This document shows positions 1 through 6,661 of a DNA stretch of 8,625 nt, piece after piece. The notes below the pieces were generated by a model, which saw only the letters and a list, made by a program, of their open reading frames with translations, did not search any database and was not told where the DNA came from. Source of the stretch: an uncultured Gammaproteobacteria bacterium (GTDB taxonomy: Bacteria; Pseudomonadota; Gammaproteobacteria; Pseudomonadales; Azotimanducaceae_A); contig CAJWZG010000116.1 of assembly GCA_913049565.1 (NCBI GenBank), forward strand, positions 1 to 8,625. Reading direction: 5' to 3'. Position numbers and translations under genes: made by a program. Within the stretch, counting starts at the first letter, position 1. Each line of letters opens with the position of its first letter.

Positions 1-1166
1 GTTTTGGCGATAGCATCTTCGATTTTGTTGCGATTAAACAGGTCGGTGACTTCGGCAAGATCGGATGAAAACGCGAAGCTGCGTACTTTGGGCATCACCT
101 CGTCCATGCTGTACAAGAACATCAGCATGAAACGCGCGTAGTTCGCCACTGAGCCAGAGACATCGCAAATGGCAAATACTTTTGGACGGTCTACTTTTAC
201 CGACTTCCAGTACAGGTCAAAAATGGCGCCGTCGTAGGACATATTGTTACGCAGCGTTTTGGGTACGTTTAACTGACCGCGCTTAAAGACTTTGCGTCGC
301 CGGCTGTGCAGAGTGCTCAGCTTCTTCGCCATTTTGTAGACCATCTCTTGGATGAGGCGGAAATTACGATGCTCGACATTGGAAAGCTTGACCGAGCGCA
401 GCATTTCTTCCCGGAGGCGTTTGCCAGATACATCGGCATTGAGCATAAACTGCTGCTCGACATAGTCGCGCACCTGTTCACGCAAAAAATCCCGACGCTG
501 TTTCAATTGCTGACCAAGGCGGCGGGCAGGAACGCGAGTGTCAGTACGTAAATTGCTGATCTCTCGGTTCAGGTCCGGAAGGCCCATATGATCCATGATG
601 CGCCGGGCGTAGAGGCCTTTTTGCGTGAATATCTGAATTTCACGTACGTTGGTGGCCTCGCCGGCTTCAGCCATCGATTGCGCTAGCTCGACACGGGAGT
701 TGGCCATCAGCAGCTTGCCCAAGGGTGAATGGGCATCGGTTATCTCGCCTGGACCCAGGTCAGCCTCTTCTTCCTCCTCATAGAGATTGTTCTGCTTAGC
801 CTTTGACTTAGACTTCTTCTTGCCCTGGTTCTGGTTTTGCGGGTCACCGCCAGCGCCGCCGCCCTCACCATCGCCGCCTTCACCACTTTCTTCGCCGTCA
901 GATTCGCTATCACCTCTGTTTTCGTTAGCGGTTTCTCCTCGAATGTCCTGAAATCGGAAGAATTGATCAAAACATGCGTCAAAGGTGTTTTTCTCATCCG
1001 CCGTTTTCGGTAACACCATGGACAGCGATCGCTTTAAATGGGCTTTGTCTTCGTAACCAACCAACTCGACAGCGCTCATGGCATCTAACGTTTCAGCGGT
1101 TGAAACACGAACCTCGGCATTTCGCAGAGCGCGTATAAAGTTGCTGATAGTGCGATCTACCCCCAT
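1..1166 (-). CDS. CoxE-like VWA-domain protein, 3' end beyond the window
   Basis: The frame is open from an ATG at 1166 to the left edge, giving 388 complete residues with no stop, so the C-terminus is missing. It has a helical N-terminal part (about 1-76), a low-complexity linker (about 77-136: acidic and Gly-rich, then Lys-rich, then a run of five Glu), a basic helical section (about 180-310), and the beginning of a von Willebrand A domain. The metal-binding DxSxS motif is visible as DVSGS at residues 335-339, after the hydrophobic strand KVFAIC. Architecture and motif match the CoxE-type VWA family. Members usually pair with a MoxR-type ATPase, and that gene lies just upstream, ending 4 bp before this start. 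The start has no clear Shine-Dalgarno sequence, so translational coupling to the ATPase is likely. By family analogy the pair remodels or activates a client enzyme in the cytoplasm. The client cannot be named here. The later MIDAS residues lie outside the window. Confidence 0.88.
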   Translation of the reverse strand, partial: MGVDRTISNFIRALRNAEVRVSTAETLDAMSAVELVGYEDKAHLKRSLSMVLPKTADEKNTFDACFDQFFRFQDIRGETANENRGDSESDGEESGEGGDGEGGGAGGDPQNQNQGKKKSKSKAKQNNLYEEEEEADLGPGEITDAHSPLGKLLMANSRVELAQSMAEAGEATNVREIQIFTQKGLYARRIMDHMGLPDLNREISNLRTDTRVPARRLGQQLKQRRDFLREQVRDYVEQQFMLNADVSGKRLREEMLRSVKLSNVEHRNFRLIQEMVYKMAKKLSTLHSRRRKVFKRGQLNVPKTLRNNMSYDGAIFDLYWKSVKVDRPKVFAICDVSGSVANYARFMLMFLYSMDEVMPKVRSFAFSSDLAEVTDLFNRNKIEDAIAK

Positions 1167-1170
1167 CAGA

Positions 1171-2109
1171 CTACTTGGCTATCTTGGCAGTAAGCGCAGG
1201 CACTTCGCTCTTCACGTTATCAATGTCTTCCTGAAATTTTAGAATTACATTTAGTGTTTCACGAACCATCGTCGGATCCAAAGCGTCTGCATGCAGTAGT
1301 ACAAGCGTGCGTGCCCAGTCGATCGTCTCTGAAATTGCCGGGCTTTTTTTGAGGTCTAAGTTGCGCAGTTCATGGATAAAGGCTACCAGCTGCTGCTGCA
1401 GTGCAGGCGGAATCTCCGGTACTCTGGCAGCGACAATGCGCTGCTCGATATCCACATCTGGGAACGGAATGTACAGATGCAGGCAGCGCCGCTTCAGAGC
1501 GTCGGAAATTTCCCGAGTGTTGTTGGACGTTAAGAATACCAGTGGCGGCTCCGCAGCTGCGGTAATCGTGCCTATTTCTGGAATCGATAGTTGGTAGTCC
1601 GAAAGAATTTCCAGCAGCAACGATTCAAATTCATGGTCTGCCTTATCGATTTCATCGATCAGCAGGATGCAACCATCTTCTTCTTTGATGGCTTTCATCA
1701 AAGGACGGGGCTCTAGAAATTCCTCAGAAAAAAAGATGTCGCCAAATTTGTGTAGTTGCTCAACAGACTCACGAAAGCCTTGGGCTTCACCAAGCACTTC
1801 ACTTAGCGCCTCTTTAAGCACCTGGGTATAGAGCAACTGCTTACCGTATTTCCATTCGTAGATGGCCTTGGATTCATCGAGACCCTCGTAACATTGCAGA
1901 CGAATCAAGGGCAGGGCGAACATCTCGGCTGCAGTCTTGGCAAGCTCTGTTTTGCCTACGCCGGGGGGGCCCTCAATCAAAATGGGTTTTCTCAGCTGAT
2001 AAGCGAGAAAGACGGCTGTCGCGATTTCGTCGCTACAAATGTACCGATGCGCTTCAAATCCCGCCTGTAATGACGCAACCGATTCCGCGATTTTTTCGAT
2101 ATCCCCCAT
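1171..2109 (-). CDS. MoxR-family AAA+ ATPase
   Basis: This 312-residue protein is a full-length MoxR-type AAA+ ATPase. Walker A is GPPGVGKT at residues 47-54. Walker B is CILLIDEIDKAD at about 147-158. Sensor 1 with a following arginine-containing segment is TSNNTREISDALKRRC at 194-209. The C-terminal helical lid is at about 220-310. The ATG at 2109 is supported by an AAAGGA ribosome binding site 5 bp upstream. Close relatives such as CoxD, NorQ and CbbQ work with a VWA-domain partner to insert cofactors into, or reactivate, a metalloenzyme. The partner here is the CoxE-like gene 4 bp downstream. No carbon monoxide dehydrogenase, nitric oxide reductase or Rubisco gene is present to identify a client, so I leave the symbol blank. 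A 208-bp gap upstream suggests its own promoter, but I see no convincing -35/-10 pair. Confidence 0.92.
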   Translation of the reverse strand: MGDIEKIAESVASLQAGFEAHRYICSDEIATAVFLAYQLRKPILIEGPPGVGKTELAKTAAEMFALPLIRLQCYEGLDESKAIYEWKYGKQLLYTQVLKEALSEVLGEAQGFRESVEQLHKFGDIFFSEEFLEPRPLMKAIKEEDGCILLIDEIDKADHEFESLLLEILSDYQLSIPEIGTITAAAEPPLVFLTSNNTREISDALKRRCLHLYIPFPDVDIEQRIVAARVPEIPPALQQQLVAFIHELRNLDLKKSPAISETIDWARTLVLLHADALDPTMVRETLNVILKFQEDIDNVKSEVPALTAKIAK

Positions 2110-2114
2110 GACGA

Positions 2115-2120
2115 TCCTTT
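2115..2120 (-). promoter_or_regulatory. Ribosome binding site of the MoxR-type ATPase
   Basis: The minus strand reads AAAGGA, 5 bp before the ATG at 2109. It supports this start over longer in-frame readings. Confidence 0.7.
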
Positions 2121-2181
2121 CTTATTGGTAAAACGTAGCAACCCAGACTTAGTGTTTGCTGTCGCGCCCGGTAAAACGCGA

Positions 2182-2201
2182 TCTGGCAGAGCAAGGCCAG
2201 A
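2182..2201 (-). other. Weak stem-loop in the gap between two operons
   Basis: TCTGGC and GCCAGA form a 6-bp stem with an 8-base loop in the 208-bp gap after the kinase gene. On the minus strand it is followed a few bases later by TTTT. The stem is short and the T run is brief and offset, so it is at best a weak terminator for the symporter unit. The rest of the 2110-2317 gap shows no gene that I believe. Confidence 0.2.
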
Positions 2202-2317
2202 GAGTGCGTCGAGGCAAGCCACGGATTATCCATTTGCGGCGGCCTGTTGTATAGCAAGGCGACACTTGAGTGGACGGCTAAGGCGTGGTTAATGGTCTGT
2301 TTTTCAACGTTCGTGAT

Positions 2318-2845
2318 CTAAGGTTTGAGTGTTGAGGGGGCAAGCAGTGTCAGTATTTCGGTGACTGCTTGCTCCAAACGCAGATCAGTGACGTCTATCG
2401 TGATTTGCGCGAACTGGCGATAAAGGGGAATTCGCTCCTGCTGCACGTCCGCCAGCGTTTGGCCTGATGCCGCAGCAATGCCGCGTTCGCTCATGCTTGT
2501 GATACGGCGGTTGAGAACACCCAGTGCACACTGCAGATAAACGATGTGCCCATTTTGCTGCAAGTGCTGCATTGCTGCTGGGCTGCAGACAGCGCTACCT
2601 CCGGTTGCGATAACCGTGTGGGTCAATGTCAGCGCCTGAATGACCTGCGCCTCTAAACGACGCAACGCCTGATAACCGTGCTCTTTGAGGTAGGAGGCTA
2701 GGGTCATGTCTGCGTGGCGCTGGATCAGCAGATCGGTATCGACAAAGTCGTAACCCAGTTGCTTAGCTAAAAGAACACCAAGAGTACTTTTGCCTGCAGC
2801 AGGCATGCCTATCAGCACAATATTTCCAGCAGAACTCGCAGTCAT
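2318..2845 (-). CDS. Shikimate-kinase-like P-loop kinase
   Basis: A 175-residue kinase of the shikimate kinase (AroK/AroL) fold, close to the usual family length. Walker A is GMPAAGKST (13-21). The DxD pair that contacts Mg and shikimate in AroK is D36/D38. R62 lies where AroK has a shikimate-binding arginine, and ERIPLY (137-142) matches the AroK RNPLY segment. Two sites differ from classical AroK: the triple-glycine motif reads GGS (82-84), and the lid reads ERGIAA (120-125) where AroK has KRPLL. From memory, a subfamily annotated as shikimate kinase shares the RGI...GQTLAD pattern, so these may be subfamily traits rather than defects. The ATG at 2845 is chosen because the open frame above it (to 3022) overlaps the upstream small gene and has only a TTG. 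The start follows that gene's TAG by 2 bp and has no clear ribosome binding site, implying translational coupling. aroB is not adjacent, and the symporter context leaves the substrate open. Confidence 0.82.
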   Translation of the reverse strand: MTASSAGNIVLIGMPAAGKSTLGVLLAKQLGYDFVDTDLLIQRHADMTLASYLKEHGYQALRRLEAQVIQALTLTHTVIATGGSAVCSPAAMQHLQQNGHIVYLQCALGVLNRRITSMSERGIAAASGQTLADVQQERIPLYRQFAQITIDVTDLRLEQAVTEILTLLAPSTLKP

Positions 2846-2847
2846 GA

Positions 2848-3039
2848 CTAGCTGAAATAGGTATACAACGCTATTTGGCAAAAAATTAAACCAGTCGCCC
2901 ACCAGCGCAGGTCTTGCCAGCGCTGACCGTTCCAGTTTTCGGGTAAGACAGCAGATTTGGGAACACTCCAAACCCCGGCGCCAAGTGCCAAAAACAGGGC
3001 TATGGAAATGTAGTTGGCCCAAACAACGGGTAATTCCAC
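2848..3039 (-). CDS. Small two-helix membrane protein between symporter and kinase
   Basis: A 63-residue protein starting at GTG (3039). A strong GGGGAGG ribosome binding site lies 8 bp upstream, which makes this a real gene despite its size. It has a hydrophobic helix at about 6-26 (VWANYISIALFLALGAGVWSV), a polar Trp-rich loop at about 27-45 (PENWNGQRWQDLRWW) and a second helix at about 46-62 ending in LYTYFS. It is probably a two-pass inner-membrane protein. I do not recognise a named family. It starts 36 bp after the symporter stop and its own stop is 2 bp before the kinase ATG, so all three are likely co-transcribed. Several secondary transporters have a small membrane partner encoded beside them (YhdT next to the pantothenate symporter PanF, for example). 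By that analogy it could be an accessory subunit of the symporter. That role is inferred from position and topology only. Confidence 0.75.
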   Translation of the reverse strand: MELPVVWANYISIALFLALGAGVWSVPKSAVLPENWNGQRWQDLRWWATGLIFCQIALYTYFS

Positions 3040-3047
3040 GTTAAACG

Positions 3048-3054
3048 CCTCCCC
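3048..3054 (-). promoter_or_regulatory. Strong ribosome binding site deciding a GTG start
   Basis: The minus strand reads GGGGAGG, 8 bp before the GTG at 3039. It is the best Shine-Dalgarno match in this unit and fixes the start of the small membrane protein. Confidence 0.75.
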
Positions 3055-3075
3055 GAAAATGGGTTGATGTGCCGA

Positions 3076-4533
3076 TCACTTATTGCTCCAAGGCGAGTAA
3101 GTCAGATTTTTTAGGTGTTCTTCGCTATGCGGCTGAGTGAAACCACTGATGATCCACAGGGCTGGTACCGAGTAGCAAAAAGTCAGGAATGCCACGTAGA
3201 GCATGTTTAACTCCACCACCCAAGACAAGATCCCCGCAAGGAGCACACCGCTCATCAAGGTGACAATACCCCCTGTGCCTGTGGCTCGTTGGGTTAATGC
3301 TCCCAGCAGCAACAACGCCAACATCGGGCCTTGAAAGAGCGAAAGCAAAGATTGAATAAGATTGAAAATGCCTCCCAGATCGCCAATGTAAGGGGCCGTG
3401 CTCATAGCGCAAAGCAGCAGGCCGAGGGTGAGCAGACGGCCGATTTTTAGATCTGCGTCTGGGTCATGGCTTTTCATCAATACATGCCGGATATCGCGGG
3501 TAATAATTAGAGCTGTAGAGTTAATGCTGGAGTCGATTGAAGATTGCAGTGCAGCGATGATGGCGACGAACATTAGGCCCGATACGCCAACCGGCAACAC
3601 ATTCTTGATCACCCAAGGCAAAGCCATATCGGGGTACTCAATATCCGCCATCATCACCAAGGCCAGTAAGCCCGGAAACACAATAAGCAGTGGCACGAAT
3701 GTTTTCGCCAGCGCCGCAAACATCATGCCGGCACTGGCATCCCACTGGGTCTTAGCTCCGAGCGAGCGCTGTAAAATCGCTTGGCTGCCTACCCAGTAGG
3801 CCGGCGATAGAACCAAGCCAAGCCCCAAAATCACTGCCTGCCATGGGTAGGTCTCATGATCCGACGGCAGGTAGGCGCTTAGATGAGTCGGGTTCTCAGC
3901 GGTTAACTTGCTGACGAACTGATCTGCCCCACCGGCATCGCTAATACCAATGGCGACGATAATCAGCCCGCAGGCGAACATAATGCACACTTGAATACTG
4001 TCGGTTACTACTACCGCACCAAGACCACCTGCCACGCTGTAAAGGCCAACTACCGTGCCGGAAACCAAAATCCCTAGCCAGATTGGCCAGCCAATAAACG
4101 TTTGCAGAGTGATAGCCAATGCCCACATAGCGATACCCATGGCGAATACGGATACGATGACCACAATGGCAGCTGAGAGAACTCTCACGGCTTGGTTGTA
4201 CCGCAGCCCCAAATACTCTGGGATGGAATAAACCCCAGCGCGCCAATACAGCGGCACGAAAATAATTGCTGCGATAATCATCGCGGGAATCGCGCCAATC
4301 CACTCAAAATTAGCTTGAGCGATGCCAATACTGTAGGCATTGCCGGAAGCGCCGATGTAGCCGCCGGTATCGACATTAGTACCGATAATCGATAGTCCAA
4401 TTACCCACCATGTCAGTGAGCGACCGGCGAGAAAAAAATCCTTGGCGGTCTTAACACGCTGGCTAAATCGAATGCCGACAAAGGTGATAAGCGCGACATA
4501 GGCCACCACGACGGCGAGATCAATTGGATGCAA
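3076..4533 (-). CDS. Sodium:solute symporter (SSS/SLC5-like family)
   Basis: A 485-residue polytopic inner-membrane protein with roughly 13-14 hydrophobic segments, normal for the SSS family. Landmarks are the N-terminal motif GRSLTWWVIGLSI (37-49) followed by TNVDTGGYIGASGNAYSIG (52-70), the conserved SVAGGLGAVVVTDSIQ segment (166-181), and the helix ALQSSIDSSINSTALIITRDI (328-348). The serines of that last helix correspond to the SSxxS sodium-site region of SGLT-type carriers. The substrate cannot be read from the sequence; known relatives carry sugars, amino acids, carboxylates, urea or vitamins. The start is TTG at 4533: an in-frame TGA lies just upstream with no ATG between, and AGGGAG sits 6 bp before the TTG. 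A small membrane protein and a kinase follow in the same direction, so the solute might be phosphorylated after entry, which is an inference. Transcription probably starts in the 108-bp divergent gap upstream. Confidence 0.93.
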   Translation of the reverse strand: MHPIDLAVVVAYVALITFVGIRFSQRVKTAKDFFLAGRSLTWWVIGLSIIGTNVDTGGYIGASGNAYSIGIAQANFEWIGAIPAMIIAAIIFVPLYWRAGVYSIPEYLGLRYNQAVRVLSAAIVVIVSVFAMGIAMWALAITLQTFIGWPIWLGILVSGTVVGLYSVAGGLGAVVVTDSIQVCIMFACGLIIVAIGISDAGGADQFVSKLTAENPTHLSAYLPSDHETYPWQAVILGLGLVLSPAYWVGSQAILQRSLGAKTQWDASAGMMFAALAKTFVPLLIVFPGLLALVMMADIEYPDMALPWVIKNVLPVGVSGLMFVAIIAALQSSIDSSINSTALIITRDIRHVLMKSHDPDADLKIGRLLTLGLLLCAMSTAPYIGDLGGIFNLIQSLLSLFQGPMLALLLLGALTQRATGTGGIVTLMSGVLLAGILSWVVELNMLYVAFLTFCYSVPALWIISGFTQPHSEEHLKNLTYSPWSNK

Positions 4534-4539
4534 AATACT

Positions 4540-4545
4540 CTCCCT
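4540..4545 (-). promoter_or_regulatory. Ribosome binding site deciding the symporter TTG start
   Basis: The minus strand reads AGGGAG, 6 bp before the TTG at 4533. Its edge overlaps the CTATGC arm of the inverted repeat at 4544-4557. Confidence 0.65.
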
Positions 4546-4584
4546 ATGCGGGCATAGTCACACAAATGCGTAGGACGCGCATAG
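4544..4584. promoter_or_regulatory. Candidate operator: three CTATGC/GCATAG half-sites in the divergent gap
   Basis: CTATGC (4544-4549) and GCATAG (4552-4557) form a perfect 6-bp inverted repeat with a 2-base spacer. A third half-site, GCATAG at 4579-4584, repeats the second in direct orientation, and CTATGCG (4544-4550) pairs with CGCATAG (4578-4584) over 7 bp. A further small palindrome, ATGCG...CGCAT, spans 4566-4582. The cluster lies in the 108-bp gap between the divergent symporter and glycosyltransferase genes, where a regulator-binding site would be expected. No regulator gene is adjacent and no clear promoter hexamers are visible, so this is a suggestion from symmetry and position. 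Confidence 0.35.
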
Positions 4585-4641
4585 TGGGTGGGGTTTAAGA
4601 TGCAGTTCTCATTACCCATGTCCGTGCGATGTGTGATCTAG

Positions 4642-5757
4642 ATGACAGTTGAATGCAGGGGGCGTGACTTGAATAAACTTGGCTCGAAGCAAAAACCCAA
4701 AGTACTCTGGTGGGGTCGTTTTGGAAACTACGGGCCGGATTATCCCCGCAATCGAACGCTAATTGACTGCTTTACCAGGCTCGGTTGGGAGGTGGTGAGC
4801 TTTCAGCCGTTGGTTTCTGGATTGGCGCACATCGAAGCCCAGTTTAAAGGTTTCGCTGACATTACCTTGGTTTGGGTGCCTTGTTTTCGCCAGCGCGATG
4901 TTGCGGCCGCCAGTCGGTGGGCGCGTCGATACAACATTCCGTTGGTATTCGACCCGCTGATTAGTGCGTTTGATAAACAAGTGTCCGAGCGCCGCAAATT
5001 TGCGGCGGATTCGGCGAAAGGTAGACAGTTGTTGCGCTGGGAACGGGAATGCTTTGCGATGGCAGATTGGCTGATCGCGGACACGCGCGAGCACGCTGCG
5101 TATTTTGCTGAGCAACACGGCTACTCTGCAGAGCGCATTTGCGTGCTCCCGGTAGGTGCGGAAGAGGCGTTGTTTAACCCGCAGGGTGCTGGAAACAACT
5201 CGATCCCTGAGGCGTTGTTCTTTGGCACCTTTATTGGTCTGCAGGGTGCCACCTATATAGCCGAGGCTATTGCCATTTATTCGGGACCTGCCTGTCGGGT
5301 GACGTTCCTGGGTACCGGGCCGGAGCGAAAGTCATGTGAGCAGATCGTCGCTCGTACGGATAACCCCTTGGTGCAGGTGGCTTTTGAAGAGTGGTTACCC
5401 ATCGCAGAGCTAGCGAGGCGGATCGGCGCTAGCGATTTGTGTTTAGGTGTGTTTGGGGCGGGAGAGAAGACCAACAGAGTGATTCCTAACAAGGTTTATC
5501 AGTCTTTGGCCTGTGACCGTCCAGTTATTACCATGGCAGCTGACGCGTACCCGCGCGATCTTCAATCCTCAGGCAGTGGAGTGCTGAAGATTCCGCCGGG
5601 CGATCCTGCGGCTATTGCCAATGCCTTGGCCGATGCGTTTTCGAGCACTCCAATTGCCGGCTGTGCAGCCGGAAGCCCTTACGCGACTTACCTTAAATAT
5701 TTTTCAAACCGGAAAATTCGCAATGAGCTGTTGGCGTTACTGACTCGCGTTTTTTAA
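4642..5757 (+). CDS. GT4-like glycosyltransferase
   Basis: A 371-residue cytoplasmic or membrane-associated glycosyltransferase with the two-domain GT-B layout. The N-terminal domain begins KPKVLWWGRFGNYGPDYPRNRTL (18-40). The nucleotide-sugar-binding half begins around residue 190 (ALFFGTFIGLQGATYIAEAI) and includes FLGTGPE (222-228). The signature GVFGAGEKTNRVIPNKVYQSLACDRPVIT (269-297) is the GT4-type donor-binding segment. Its second acidic position is Gln in NKVYQSLA, a variant I recall in other GT4-type proteins. The sugar donor and acceptor cannot be inferred. The start is uncertain: ATG at 4642 has no ribosome binding site, while an in-frame TTG at 4669 has AGGGGG 6 bp upstream and would give 362 residues. 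It is the only plus-strand gene here, diverging from the symporter and overlapping rfbD tail-to-tail by 21 bp. A role in surface glycan assembly with the rhamnose genes is plausible but unproven. Confidence 0.88.
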   Translation: MTVECRGRDLNKLGSKQKPKVLWWGRFGNYGPDYPRNRTLIDCFTRLGWEVVSFQPLVSGLAHIEAQFKGFADITLVWVPCFRQRDVAAASRWARRYNIPLVFDPLISAFDKQVSERRKFAADSAKGRQLLRWERECFAMADWLIADTREHAAYFAEQHGYSAERICVLPVGAEEALFNPQGAGNNSIPEALFFGTFIGLQGATYIAEAIAIYSGPACRVTFLGTGPERKSCEQIVARTDNPLVQVAFEEWLPIAELARRIGASDLCLGVFGAGEKTNRVIPNKVYQSLACDRPVITMAADAYPRDLQSSGSGVLKIPPGDPAAIANALADAFSSTPIAGCAAGSPYATYLKYFSNRKIRNELLALLTRVF

Positions 5758-6621
5758 GACATCTAGACAGGTGGCGATACCGTTTCGCCAGTTCGATCCG
5801 GGTAGGCCAAAAGCATCAGTGAATCGTGAGTGATCTAAAACCGACCAGGCAGGTCTAGGAGCAGGCGTAGGGTACTCGGCAGTTGAAATGGGTTTTACCT
5901 CAGACGGTACGCGCAGCCCACGCGCGCTGGCTTGTTTGAATATCACTAACGCAAAGTCATACCACGACACTGCCGTGTCTCCTGCATAGTGATAGAGGCC
6001 CCATGGGCAGTTTCCCTCTCTGATTGGCGCAAGGGTAGCGATCAACGCCTCGGCGAGATCGCCAGCAAATGTGGGGGATCCGACTTGATCTGCAACCACA
6101 CTGAGTTGATCACGCGTCTCGCCCAACTTAAGCATGGTTTTCAGAAAATTATTCCCATGTTGGCTGAACACCCATGCGGTGCGCAAAATTATGTGCCGAC
6201 AGCCGCTGTTTGCTATCGCTAGCTCACCGGCGAGCTTACTCGCGCCATAATGGCTACTGGGGTTTGTCTCGTGATTCTCAGTGTACGGTTTGTGAGCAGT
6301 GCCATCGAATACATAGTCAGTGGATACATGCAGGAGGGCTGCATCGTGGTTGCGACAGTATGCTGCGAGTTCTGCAACTCCATCTCGGTTGACGGCATAT
6401 GCGGTTTCTTTGTCTTGCTCTGCCTGATCAACGGCCGTGTAGGCGCTGGCGTTGATGACGATGTCAGGGCTAAGTGCCGCCAGTTTAGGCTGAATGCTGT
6501 TGAGCGTGCCGAGATCGAGCTGCTGGCGATTCAAAAAAACGGTATCAGGATACGAGGGTGGCAGCGCCGCCAGCAAAGACTGGCCTAACTGACCACTTGC
6601 TCCGAGCACGGCGATGGTCAC
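5737..6621 (-). CDS. rfbD: dTDP-4-dehydrorhamnose reductase
   Basis: A 294-residue extended short-chain dehydrogenase, the usual length for RfbD/RmlD. It reduces dTDP-4-dehydro-L-rhamnose to dTDP-L-rhamnose with NAD(P)H in the cytoplasm, the last step of the pathway. The nucleotide-binding motif is GASGQLG (7-13). INASAYTAVDQAE (56-68) is a typical RmlD segment. STDYVFDG (100-107) and YGASK (125-129) supply the catalytic Thr, Tyr and Lys. PRPAWSVLD (255-263) is the C-terminal family signature. The start is GTG at 6621, placed by alignment to the family N-terminus; no ATG is available and only a weak ACAGAG lies upstream. It follows rfbB after 40 bp in the same direction. Its last 21 bp overlap the 3' end of the convergent glycosyltransferase, leaving no room for a terminator between them. 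Confidence 0.96.
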   Translation of the reverse strand: MTIAVLGASGQLGQSLLAALPPSYPDTVFLNRQQLDLGTLNSIQPKLAALSPDIVINASAYTAVDQAEQDKETAYAVNRDGVAELAAYCRNHDAALLHVSTDYVFDGTAHKPYTENHETNPSSHYGASKLAGELAIANSGCRHIILRTAWVFSQHGNNFLKTMLKLGETRDQLSVVADQVGSPTFAGDLAEALIATLAPIREGNCPWGLYHYAGDTAVSWYDFALVIFKQASARGLRVPSEVKPISTAEYPTPAPRPAWSVLDHSRFTDAFGLPGSNWRNGIATCLDVLKNASQ

Positions 6622-6661
6622 CGAGCGTGTGCTCTGTTGCAGTGGTAAACACCTCTTTGCA

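Noticed and set aside
740..997. Minus-strand open frame of 85 residues
   Set aside because: It is a shifted-frame shadow of the Gly/acidic and Lys-rich linker of the VWA gene, rich in Arg and Thr as expected from frame-shifted repeats.
2182..2201. Rho-independent terminator after the kinase
   Set aside because: The stem is only 6 bp and the T run is short and displaced, so I list it only as a weak stem-loop and not as a terminator.
1992..2257. Two overlapping minus-strand open frames crossing the ATPase start
   Set aside because: Both overlap the well-supported ATPase, lack ribosome binding sites and look like no protein family; their sequence is mostly untranslated gap.
2846..3022. N-terminal extension of the kinase frame up to a TTG at 3022
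   Set aside because: The extension has no kinase-family similarity, covers the small membrane protein in another frame, and the family N-terminus fits the ATG at 2845.
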